NCBI GenBank assembly: GCA_949126835.1
Contig: OX421506.1
Span: 18,700,215-18,764,214, forward strand
Direction of reading: 5' to 3'
Length of the DNA stretch: 64,000 nucleotides
From: Anisus vortex
Taxonomy: Eukaryota > Mollusca > Gastropoda > Planorbidae
Shown here piece after piece: positions 21,101-31,370 of the stretch. Made by a program: the position numbers and the translations under genes. Within the stretch, counting starts at the first letter, position 1; the number at the start of each line of letters is the position of its first letter. The notes beneath the pieces were generated by a model. It worked only from the letters and a program-made list of their open reading frames with translations, did not search any database and had not been told where the DNA came from.

Positions 21101-22347
21101 AAAAAACTTCGTGTATTTCATATTAACACATGTACAACAACTCTAGCTTTAGCATTAACGCTACCCCCCCCCCCCCTTTCCTTTTCCCCTGTAGGCCTAC
21201 AAGCTATTTGAATATAAATAGAAACTACAAACACTTGCTGTGACAGGAGCATTAAAGGAGTAGAAGTGGTATGGGATGGTCTCTAACAAGAATGACCAAC
21301 AGACCAACAGAGCAACACTTCATGGAGTCGAGGACTAACTGGCCGACTAGGTTCCACTATAACAAAGGCACAAAGGAAAAACACCAGATCGCCATTAAGT
21401 TTTACTCCGTTCCCCCGCTCCCTTCACACACTTACGCACGCCCGCTCAATCTACCCGCTCCCCCACACCACCCGCTCCCCACTTACCGATCCGTTTCTGT
21501 TTTCCTCCCCCATTCCATCAGAACAGTTATTTGGAAATCTTAACCATGTTAATTAACTCCATGACTGGTCAAGGACAATCCCATTGTTTTTAGACGTGGA
21601 GTTGACGAAGGGACGGGGGTGAGGGGATGGAAAGAGGGTGGGGGGGGGGGGAGGGGGGTTGAAGAGTATTAAAAAACAACAGAAACAGAATAACGAACTT
21701 TCCGACGGCCCCCATTTTGTTTGGTCAGTAAAGCTGAGCTGTTCGGTTAGTACATAAGTTGATAAGCTGGTAGGCTACAGACTAGCGCAATTTAGTTGTT
21801 TGTTAATTTCCAAAATCTACAACCAATTCTATCAAAATTGTGTTCAACTATACACAACAAGATGTGAATAATGTGTTAGTCTGTTAAAGGCCAAAGGTCA
21901 AACATTTTTTTTGTTAGTTTTAAGTATTGTTTTTTTTCACACGAGTCAATTCCATTTTTTTCCTCCGAATTATTTGATTTTCAGTTGTCCATTTTAACCC
22001 TTGCCCTGTTTTGAAGACCTGCTTTTAAAAAAGACAACAATTGTTAACTGTTACTATCACGAGTCATGATACTTTTTTCACTAGCATGTAGAGTTTGTGT
22101 ATTACAGCTTTGTATTGTTGTGTTTGTAGTTATACTTTTTAAATATACACTCGCTATGTGTCTCTTTGTATCTATAATCTTATTTAAAGATCTACCCTTT
22201 TGTTCATCCATTAAATTATTCTCTATATTCTTTTAATTATTTTGAAAACTTCTTATAAATGTATAGAGTTCAGAGTTGTATAGAGTTAAGAGTTGTATAG
22301 AGTTAAGAGTTTAAACCACTTTAAAACTAAGCATAGTACTGCAACGA
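18107..22347. other. Long AT-rich non-coding interval
   Basis: No gene is recognised. It holds a degenerate CAATTTCAACGTGACA motif repeated at least five times (19695-19805), C-rich blocks (about 20078-20210, 21162-21178 and 21410-21485), a G-rich run (21636-21660) that could form a G-quadruplex, and unique-looking AT-rich sequence. The short frames show no coding character. Confidence 0.5.
19695..19805. repeat. Degenerate 16-bp motif repeat
   Basis: The motif CAATTTCAACGTGACA recurs about five times at irregular 20-30 bp spacing. Two related outliers (AACGTGACA or AACGTGAAA) follow up to 19880. Irregular spacing distinguishes it from the minisatellites. Confidence 0.6.
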
Positions 22348-22530
22348 ACCACCAGAGGAGGGAGAAAGAGAGGAAGACAACGGAAACGATGGGAGGATAA
22401 CATCCGGGAGTGGACGGGAGTAAAACTGTGGGACCCACTGAGAAGGGCTGAGAGACGGGAGGAATGGAAGAGGCTGGTGTACATGTCATACGTGGCGCCC
22501 CAACGGTCCAACACACTACGGGGTATGTAG
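22348..22530 (+). pseudogene. LINE ORF2 C-terminal fragment (endonuclease/RT type)
   Basis: The plus frame reads RGGRKRGRQRKRWEDNIREW, then TGVKLWDPLRRAERREEWKR and LVYMSYVAPQRSNTLRGM, then stop. The GRQRKRWEDNI..WTG..L....R.AE.RE.W..LV....V.PQR pattern is the well-known C-terminal end of non-LTR retrotransposon ORF2 proteins (often annotated in invertebrates as endonuclease-reverse transcriptase). Only the terminal ~60 codons remain; no RT domain is found upstream, so it is a 5'-truncated copy. The frame is intact to its stop. Confidence 0.8.
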
Positions 22531-23106
22531 GATGTGGGTAGGATAATACTATTTTTTAAAAAAAAGAACAACAGCACAATAATAAAGTTAGTGTGTGTGT
22601 GTTTGTTTACCAATAATAAAACCAACAATATATACAAAGTGTACATAAATTATTTTTTTTAAAGGAAAAAAATGTCTCTTGATTATTTTGAACGGTTTTT
22701 GAGCTGACCTCTTCACCCCCAGAGGTCAACATGAATAATAAAACGCTAATCATGTTAATTTATGTTTGATTAGCTGCGTGGTGATTTCTTAAATTCAATG
22801 ATAGCACGAGATACTGTGACAATGTCCGGGGGATGTCTCTGTGAATATTGTAAAGTGAGGAATCACACTTTTCTCTGGTTTGGTGCAATGAAAATTTATG
22901 CATTTCTTTATATGGCATTTGTTACTGGTTCGTTTTTTCTTTCGCAATCGCGTATTGTTTGCGATGTGTGGCCAGCAGCAAAATCAGTCGTATACAAATA
23001 AAACACTTTAAAATTCAAGAACAAATATTATCAACAAATTATATACTTTGCTTTAGGTTTATTTTAAAACTTTTCTTAATCTGTAGCCAAAATACTAACG
23101 ACTCCT

Positions 23107-23148
<42 letters not shown>

Positions 23149-24006
23149 AAGAGAAAAAAGAGAGAGCATGAAAGAAAGAGACAGAAATAGAGTATGAAAG
23201 GGAGTGAGAAAGAGAGAGAAAGAGCGATAGCGAGAACGAGAGAAGAAATAGAGAAAGAGAGAGAGAGAGAGAGACAGAGAAAGAGAGAGAAAGAGAGAGA
23301 GAGAAAAAGAGAGAGAGAGAACGAGATCAGAGAAAGAGAGAAAGAGAGAGAAAGAGAGAGAAAAAGAGAGTGAAATGGATTTTTAAAAACCTCCCAGTTG
23401 TGTGAATGGGAAAAAAAGGAAAAAAGGTTTGGGCGTTTAACGAGCTATCTCGGCCCACCAGGGCAAATACCAGGCACCGTTCCACCAATCACGACACGGG
23501 TCGAAGGTCATAATGGAATCAACAATGACTTCCCCGATTTTTTGTTATCAAGTCACGCAAACTATGTTGATATTGACAATACACAAAATTGACTGCAGGG
23601 TCAAATATTTAAAAAAATACAAAGAAACAATACAAATTTTTTTTTTCAAATTTAAAGCAAAAAAAGAAAGAAATCGGGAATTCCAAAAACTTTATTTGGT
23701 TGCTAGAATATAAAGGCTGAATAATAAACAAAGGATTTTGAAATTTAATCTCAAGAAAGATAATACATAGTTTTAATGTAGAAAAATATTTTGAGTGGCG
23801 GCCCCTTAGAACTACAACTGGTATTTTACATTTAAGATTTGAAAGTTTAGAACACTTTCTGTAAACATATAAAAAAAGACTCAAAACATGGTTAAGCGTA
23901 GGACCAATGATCTCTGTAATGAAGGGGGGCGTCTGTAACATATAAGATAAGATCAAGTAATAACCTCTTAATTAAACAAAAGAAAAGCTACACACACACA
24001 ATAGAC
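22531..24006. other. Non-coding stretch with a large GA tract
   Basis: It contains GT-rich (about 22588-22605) and GA-rich (about 23108-23370) simple repeats and AT-rich sequence. A family A repeat fragment is at 23880-23955. No gene is seen. Confidence 0.55.
23880..23955 (-). repeat. Interspersed repeat family A, 3' fragment
   Basis: Contains 'GGTTAAGCGTAGGACCAATGATC' and 'GGCGTCTGTAACATATAAGA' (each quoted in part), the same end block as the copies at 33.5 kb and 40.38 kb. Confidence 0.55.
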
Positions 24007-24203
24007 CAGGGACCGGCACCTTTTGATAATAATGTGCCAAAAGTAGGATTTCTAATTCATCCAGCCTGCCAACAGCCTATAATTCGTCCTGCTCTTTTCT
24101 TGTAGAAAAGACGTGAATAAACGTTTGATGAGTCTTCCGCGTGCCATTGAAAACCGCTCTGCGTGCCAAGTCTGGCACGTGTGGCCTAGGTTGCCGAACC
24201 CTG
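24007..24203. mobile_element. hAT-type MITE, 197 bp
   Basis: Imperfect terminal inverted repeats CAGGGACCGGCACC and GGTTGCCGAACCCTG. The flanks CAATAGAC (23999-24006) and CAATGGAC (24204-24211) form an 8-bp target duplication with one mismatch. The TIR sequence and 8-bp duplication identify the hAT superfamily. The same internal blocks ('GTAGGATTTCTAATTCAT', 'GCGTGCCATTGA') are in the copy at 33.8 kb. It is too short to encode a transposase. Confidence 0.88.
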
Positions 24204-24211
24204 CAATGGAC

Positions 24212-24798
24212 TATCCACAAGTATCGAAGATGATTTATCACACAGCAATTGCTTAACAATAGTTATTCCAGAACCGAGAGAATCATTTCCTGCAGATCTG
24301 CAACATCTATGTCCAGGACATCCGTCAGCAAGTCTAAGTTTAAAAAGGAAATACTAACAGCGGGTAGGAGCGTAAGATTGTAGAGAAACTCCAAAAGTTC
24401 TTTGAAAGAGAAAAAGTTTGACATTTTTGTTTACATGAAACTTTTCCGCTAACATTTTTATTTTTACACCATCCCATAATCTCCCCTTCAACATAAACGT
24501 CGACTCCTTGTGATAGAATTCTGCTGCCGATCTAGGCAGGAGGTTTAGAATATTCAAAAGGATTGTGGGTCATATGTGTCGTGGATGGGTGGGAGGGGGG
24601 ATGGGCCCCTAGGAGAGGGGGGGGCGGAAGCATTTTTAAAAAATTAAGTAATTCAGGGAGTGATGCTGGTGGCAGTGTGGTGTGTAGTATGATGATGATG
24701 ATTATGAAGTGTGTGTGAGAGTGAGGTGGGGAGGGGGAAGTTTTATGGGAGGGAGGATTAAATTCACAAATTCACTCACAGAGTTGGATGGAGGCAGT

Positions 24799-24859
<61 letters not shown>

Positions 24860-25870
24860 CAGAGAGAGAGAGAGGGAGAGAGACAAAGACAGAGAGATAT
24901 AGAGAATCAGAGAGTGAGAGAACGATTAAAAAAAAGAGAAAGAGTAAAAGAGAGAGAGAGAGAGAAAGAGAAAGGGGACAGAAAACTGAAATTGATTTTT
25001 AAAAAAAATATCAAATGGGATAAAAAAGAAATTTTCCAGCTTTTACCCACTTCCCCTTTTCCCTGCCCACCCACTTGTTTACCCCGAGCATACCTTGCTC
25101 CTAGTGGGTACCCAAAATAAAAACACCACTAGTGACCAACGCTGTCCTGTTTAGTAAATCCATCTGAATGCCAGAAGAAGACAAAAAAAAAAAGCACTCT
25201 AAGGGTTCAATTGTTCAGCCTCATCCTACGGAGATGCAACACAACATCTCGGGGATGCACCATCAGAGTCTTGCAGTTGGGAAAGTTACCCGATGACAAC
25301 TAGCCAATTATATTTAGGTAAGAATATCCCGCTTCATTTTCATATTAAAACTATATTCAGAGATGATGTAATCAAGTAATGTAAGGATATATTCAAGAGC
25401 AAGCGTTGAACAAATAGTGACGATTTGAGCTAGCGAAATAACTGACCAACAGACTGGTAGTGTCACTTTCAAAATGTATTGACCATCTGTCAGTAACTGT
25501 CACTTCGACCGAGGAGTAATTTTCTGATGATGTACCCCGAGGGTTAATAGTCCAGAATGGCCCGAAAATTGGCTGGTTTTGTTTTTAACTCTCACCGGAC
25601 GTCTAGCCGGACAGTCTCAAGATAACGGAAACCCATTTGGGGAGGGAGAGAGGAAGTGGGAGGAGTGGGCGGTGGAGGAGTCGCAATAGGAGGGGGTGAT
25701 AAAAATATCCGGGCATGTGATAAAATGACCACGTGATTAAATGGTCATGTGACTAAACGGCCAAAGGGCTGAACGGTTCCGCGGCATGAATGGACACTGC
25801 ATCTGTTGAGCGTTCTAAAGGCATTGTCAATTAGTTGGTGACTATAGAAAACAACTTTGAGGGGGGGGGG
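24212..25870. other. Non-coding stretch with GA tract and G-rich blocks
   Basis: No gene recognised. It has a GA-rich simple repeat at 24798-24990, G-rich blocks near 24580-24640 and 25630-25700, and otherwise unique-looking sequence. Confidence 0.5.
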
Positions 25871-26160
25871 GCACGGTAGGCCGAGCCGACAGCGCATTCG
25901 GCTGCCGTACCGAAGGTCCTAGGTTCGAATCCTGGTGTAGGCTAGAATTTGTTCTCGGGTCTGGAGGGTGTCACCCAGCTCTGAAGGGTAGGCCTACTAT
26001 ACTGGAGTACTTTAGTTGTAGTAAAGTAAAGGCGGATGGGTAGTGTATAATACTGGCAACACAATCTCCTAGTATGCCATGGCGATAGAAACTGGTGAAC
26101 GCTGCTTCATCGGCTCCATGGATCAATTTGGTAGAACTTGATACTTAACTTTTTTTTTTC
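25871..26160 (+). mobile_element. tRNA-derived SINE, near full length
   Basis: Head GCACGGTAGGCCGAGCCGAC, B-box GGTTCGAATCC, then 'TGTCACCCAGCTCTGAAGGG', 'GTAAAGTAAAGGCGGATGG', 'ATGCCATGGCGATAGAAACT', 'GGTGAACGCTGCTTCATCGG' and a T-rich end (TTAACTTTTTTTTTTC). It is the clearest full-order copy in the window and a good reference for the family. Confidence 0.88.
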
Positions 26161-26248
26161 ATTTATAGAAAACAATTTCTACCAACGACAAGGATAACAT
26201 TTTCTTTGTCTATTACAACATTATATAACCACAAGGTAAATGCATAGC

Positions 26249-26668
26249 CACACCCATAAATTTATCGCCACACCCATCAATTTATCACCACACCCATCAA
26301 TTTATCGCCCCCACCCATCAATTTATCGCCCCCACCCATCAATTTATCGCCCCCACCCATCAATTTATCGCCCCCACCCATCAATTTATCGCCCCCACCC
26401 ATCAATTTATCGCCACACCCATCAATTTATCGCCCCCACCCATCAATTTATCGCCCCCACCCATCAATTTATCGCCACACCCATCAATTTATCGCCACAC
26501 CCATCAATTTATCGCCACACCCATCAATTTATCGCCACACCCATCAATTTATCGCCACACCCATCAATTTATCGCCACACCCATCAATTTATCGCCACAC
26601 CCATCAATTTATCGCCACACCCATCAATTTATCGACACACCCATCAATTTATCGACACACCCATAAAT
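26249..26668. repeat. 20/21-bp minisatellite, ~20 copies
   Basis: The unit CCACACCCATCAATTTATCG has a 21-bp variant CCCCCACCCATCAATTTATCG. The 21-bp variants are clustered in the left half (26307-26470 region) and the 20-bp form dominates to the right. The open frame through it is a by-product of the repeat. Confidence 0.92.
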
Positions 26669-28128
26669 ACCTCAAAACACCACCGACAATGCATTACAAA
26701 GATTCCCAACACAGTTTAAATGACTTGTTACACCTTCATCAATACATTATGCCAAGTCCCCCAAAAATATACCCGATATAGGCCCACACATTAGCACAGT
26801 CAATCACCACGCTTTCACAGACAAACATTTTCCATACATGGACACACCCCCAACGCTATTCAGCCACACCTAGCCCCGCCTCTCCTTAACCTCAGCACAT
26901 CCTGCCACCTACATTTTTATTAAAATCATATTGAATTCATTTTCAGTATGATATCTTTAATTTTCTCCAACAATAACAAGCAAACACTTAGTTCTTTCTT
27001 AGTGAAAACAGCCTAGATCTATATGTATAGATCTATATGTATAGAAGGCTAAATATAAAATATACAGGAAGCGCGAGTTTGCTTGCAAGTCATTTAGGCC
27101 AAGTTGTGTTAAGAAAACGTAATCCAGGGGACGCAACTCTAATTTTATTTTCTTTCTCGGGTATTCACTAAGAGTAATATGTCTTTAACACCTCCAAAAC
27201 ACAAGAACCAAAACCTTCCTTAATGCCGTCTGATCTGTACCGAAGCACTTCCCACCATCCCACACACGCACCCCTAACAACTTTAAATGCCTCCCACAGA
27301 CTGTGGAGGGACGAGGAAGTGGGAGTAAGATATAGCTCGTGGTGGAGGAGGGGGAGAGAGGGGGTCTGTGGTAATTCTGTCAAAATCCTTACCAGCTCAA
27401 TGTTTCTGGTGTTGGTGTGTAGAGTAGTAAAGGGATAAAGAGGAGGGGGGTAATGGTGGCTGGGGCCCCCGGGTGTGTTTGTGTGTGTGTGTGGGGGGGG
27501 GAGTCTTGAAGACGTTGCTCCTTTTTTTTACTCCCTGTGGCTCTTCAAGCTAACAGAAGTGAAGTAAAAGAGGATTAAGGTGGGGGGGGGGGGGGGGGGG
27601 GGCGCGCCCTTCTTGTTTGTCACAGTATTAGGTCTCTCGAAGAGTTGTGAGAGATAGCTTCCATCCATGCCCCCCCCCCCCCCTTTGACCGTTAGCTTCC
27701 CCCCCCCCCCCCCCCACAACTTTACGATAGACAAGTAATGCCTTCTTGCACAAGTGTACCCGAGATCTTGTGGGGACTTTTTTTTTTATTTCTCAGGGGG
27801 CGGATTCAAGAAATTTGATGAAGGGCGGGGGGGGGGGGGGGGGGGGGGGGCTATGTGTTCTTTTTGAAGGAAATTGTGTCACCCCATATAATCCTATTAG
27901 AAGTTTAATCTGTCGCCTTTAAGAGCAGTGTAATCATCTAAAGGAAACCAGATCTGCAGTTGAAACACGCCTCCTCCTCCCCAAACAACAAGGAGCGTCT
28001 GTAGACTAGAGACATGTTCTGAACGGTAGCAAAAAGAAAGAAAAAAAGAAAGATCATGTACATAAAAAAAAACAAGAAAGAAATGGGGAACAAATATATA
28101 GTTAAAACACAACAACTGATAATAATAG
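26669..28128. other. Non-coding stretch with G and C homopolymer runs
   Basis: No gene seen. It contains a 14-bp direct repeat ATCTATATGTATAG (27015-27045), and long poly-G (about 27582-27602 and 27829-27850) and poly-C (27669-27682 and 27698-27714) tracts that may be unstable or assembly-sensitive. Confidence 0.55.
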
Positions 28129-28230
28129 CAAAAAGTAAGAATATCACAAAAGTAAGAATATCACAAAAGTAAGAATATCACAAAAGTAAGAATATCACAA
28201 AAGTAAGAATATGACAAAAGTGAGAATATC
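28129..28230. repeat. 17-bp tandem repeat, ~6 copies
   Basis: The unit AAGTAAGAATATCACAA, with one ATGACAA and one GTGAGAATATC variant near the right end. Confidence 0.85.
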
Positions 28231-28312
28231 ACAAAAATTGAGAGAATGACCAATAAGAAAATGAAATAAATTATCAGAACATCGCGAGTTAAATTACTAA
28301 AAACAAGTGAAT

Positions 28313-30424
28313 CTATGTGAAAGATTAAACATGTAGCTAATAGTGAATCTATGTGAAAGATTAAACATGTAGCTAATAGTGAATCTATGTGAAAGATTAA
28401 ACATGTAGCTAATAGTGAATCTATGTGAAAGATTAAACATGTAGCTAATAGTGAATCTATGTGAAATTTAAACATGTAGCTAATAGTGAATCTATGTGAA
28501 AGATTAAACATGTAGCTAATAGTGAATCTATGTGAAAGATTAAACATGTAGCTAATAGTGAATCTATGTGAAAGATCAAACATGTAGCTAATAGTGAATC
28601 TATGTGCAAGATTTAACATGTAGCTAATAGTGAATCTATGTGAAAGATTAAACATGTAGCTAATAGTGAATCTATGTGAAAGATCAAACATGTAGCTAAT
28701 AGTGAATCTATGTGAAAGATCAAACATGTAGCTAATAGTGAATCTATGTGAAAGATCAAACATGTAGCTAATAGTGAATCTATGTGAAAGATTAAACATG
28801 TAGCTAATAGTGAATCTATGTGAAAGATTAAACATGTAGCTAATAGTGAATCTATGTGAAAGATTAAACATGTAGCTAATAGTGAATCTATGTGAAAGAT
28901 CAAACATGTAGCTAATAGTGAATCTATGTGAAAGATCAAACATGTAGCTAATAGTGAATCTATGTGAAAGATCAAACATGTAGCTAATAGTGAATCTATG
29001 TGAAAGATTAAACATGTAGCTAATAGTGAATCTATGTGAAAGATCAAACATGTAGCTAATAGTGAATCTATGTGAAAGATCAAACATGTAGCTAATAGTG
29101 AATATATGTGAAAGATTAAACATGTAGCTAATAGTGAATCTATGTGAAAGATCAAACGTGTAGCTAATAGTGAATCTATGTGAAATTTAAACATGTAGCT
29201 AATAGTGAATCTATGTGAAAGATTAAATGTGTAGCTAATAGTGAATCTATGTGAAAGATTAAACGTGTAGCTAATAGTGAATCTATGTGAAATTTAAACA
29301 TGTAGCTAATAGTGAATCTATGTGAAAGATTAAACATGTAGCTAATAGTGAATCTATGTGAAAGATTAAACGTGTAGCTAATAGTGAATCTATGTGAAAT
29401 TTAAACATGTAGCTAATAGTGAATCTATGTGAAAGATTAAATGTGTAGCTAATAGTGAATCTATGTGAAAGATTAAACATGTAGCTAATTGTGAATCTAT
29501 GTGAAAGATTAAACATGTAGCTAATAGTGAATCTATGGGAAAGATAAAAAATGTAGCTAATTGTGAATCTATGTGAAAGATTAAACGTGTAGCTAATAGT
29601 GAATCTATGTGAAAGATTAAACATGTAGCTAATAGTGAATCTATGTGAAAGATTAAACATGTAGCTAATAGTGAATCTATGTGAAAGATCAAACATGTAG
29701 CTAATAGTGAATCTATGTGAAAGATCAAACATGTAGCTAATAGTGAATATATGTGAAAGATTAAACATGTAGCTAATAGTGAATCTATGTGAAAGATCAA
29801 ACGTGTAGCTAATAGTGAATCTATGTGAAATTTAAACATGTAGCTAATAGTGAATCTATGTGAAAGATTAAATGTGTAGCTAATAGTGAATCTATGTGAA
29901 AGATTAAACGTGTAGCTAATAGTGAATCTATGTGAAATTTAAACATGTAGCTAATAGTGAATCTATGTGAAAGATTAAACATGTAGCTAATAGTGAATCT
30001 ATGTGAAAGATTAAACGTGTAGCTAATAGTGAATCTATGTGAAATTTAAACATGTAGCTAATAGTGAATCTATGTGAAAGATTAAATGTGTAACTAATAG
30101 TGAATCTATGTGAAAGATTAAACATGTAGCTAATTGTGAATCTATGTGAAAGATTAAACATGTAGCTAATAGTGAATCTATGGGAAAGATAAAAAATGTA
30201 GCTAATTGTGAATCTATGTGAAAGATTATACGTGTAGCTAATAGTGAATCTATGTGAAAGATCAAACATGTAGCTAATGGTGAATCTATGTGAAAGATTA
30301 AATGTGTAGCTAATAGTGAATCTATGTGAAAGATTAAACATGTAGCTAATAGTGAATCTATGGGAAAGATAAAAAATGTAGCTAATTGTGAATCTACGTG
30401 AAAGATTAAAGGTGTAGCTAATAG
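28313..30424. repeat. 36-bp minisatellite, ~59 copies, with higher-order structure
   Basis: The unit TGAATCTATGTGAAAGATTA-AACATGTAGCTAATAG is 36 bp, with a recurrent 35-bp variant containing GAAATTTAAACATG. Other variants (ATTAAACGTG, ATCAAACATG, ATTAAATGTG, GGGAAAGATAAAAAATG, CTAATTG) are arranged in blocks. A block starting at the rare GAATATATG unit near 29101 recurs 645 bp later near 29746, showing segmental duplication inside the array. Long minus-strand frames are caused by the 36-bp period and break at 35-bp units, so they are not taken as genes. Confidence 0.96.
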
Positions 30425-30684
30425 TTTTAAAATAATTCCTAAACATTTATAATAGAGCTAGGACGTTTGAAACTTTTTAAACATGATATAAATACAGCCC
30501 CCCTCCCCCCCCCCACAAAAGTATGTGAAATAGTAAGATTACTTAAAATATGAACTGATTTTTTTTAAATCTAAAATATTACACAAAAGTGAAATCAGAA
30601 CTAAGAGTGTAGCGGTCTTATTGATTAAAACAAGCCCAAATTGTGAAGCCTTCGTAAGATTATGTTGTTTTTTTTGTGTGTTGC
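30425..30684. other. AT-rich non-coding gap
   Basis: It contains a C-rich run (30498-30514). Nothing else is recognised. Confidence 0.5.
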
Positions 30685-30845
30685 TTGTTATATTATCTTA
30701 TATATTACAGATTATTGCGTCCCACGCTCATCCGTGGTCAGAGTCTAGTCTTGCATTTTTTTAGTGTTTTAAATTATGTTAAATTATTGGTTTTCCTGGT
30801 TTGTCTAGGCAACCCATTCCATGCCCGGATGCCACTCGCATAAGG
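30685..30845 (+). repeat. Interspersed repeat family A copy
   Basis: Blocks in order: 'ATCTTATATATTACAGATTA', 'TTGCGTCCCACGCTCATCCG', 'GAGTCTAGTCTTGCA', 'GGCAACCCATTCCATGCCCG' and 'GATGCCACTCGC'. It matches the copy at 41.05-41.21 kb in the same orientation. Confidence 0.75.
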
Positions 30846-30964
30846 GAAAGTGAAAGTGTTTTTTGTCCTTTTGTTTATCTGAGCAAAGCAACAAGTTGTT
30901 ATTAGGTTGTATTTGAGCAATACAACAAGTTGTTATTAGGTTGTATTTGTAAATTAGTAAATTA

Positions 30965-31200
30965 AAGTAAACCAGTCGTACCAATTTCATTCATAAGGTT
31001 GTTGAAGCAGCGTTAACCAGTTTCTGTTACCACGGCATAATAGAGGATTTTTGGCCAGCACAATGCCCAGCTTCCATTACTTTACCCCAATTAAAGCAGA
31101 TATCCATCAGACCCGAGAACGAATCCTAGCCTTCACCAGGATTCGAACCCAAGACCTTTGGTACGCCAGCCGAACATGCTGACGATCGGACTCGGTGTCA
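30965..31200 (-). mobile_element. tRNA-derived SINE
   Basis: Reverse complement of the SINE: it starts with the tail (AAACCAGTCGTACCAATTT), then 'GAAGCAGCGTTAACCAGTTT' and 'GGCCAGCACAATGCCCAGC'. It ends with the B-box complement 'GGATTCGAACCC' and a head-like 'GCTGACGATCGGACTCGGTG'. The segment 31195-31280 that follows resembles the interior of the hAT MITEs. Confidence 0.8.
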
Positions 31201-31285
31201 CATTTTGATAGTGGTGTGGCAAATTAGAATTTCTAATTCAGCGTGCCAACAGCCTGAAAGTTAGCCTGCTCTACCATAAGTTATT
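31201..31285 (+). mobile_element. hAT MITE fragment
   Basis: 'GGCAAATTAGAATTTCTAAT' and 'CAGCGTGCCAACAGCCTGAA' match the interior of the hAT MITEs at 24.0 and 33.8 kb. Intact terminal repeats are not visible on either side. Confidence 0.6.
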
Positions 31286-31370
31286 TTTTATTTTTAAAAG
31301 ACAATTTATATGGCGCTGACCAAGGTCAAAAGCAAAGGCGCTTTACAGAGAAACCTTGCAGAAGTGAACA
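31286..31370. repeat. Short repeat with GGCGCTTTACA motif
   Basis: 'AATTTATATGGCGCTGACCA' and 'AAAGGCGCTTTACAG' resemble a second piece at 58705-58770 ('ATATTTGTATAGCGCTGCC'). This type is common in invertebrate genomes; its class is not known to me. Confidence 0.45.

Noticed and set aside
28161..30446. Long minus-strand frames of the FTISYMFDLSHR / FHIDSLLATCLI type
   Set aside because: They follow from the 36-bp period and switch frame at each 35-bp variant unit; no non-repeat coding flank is seen.
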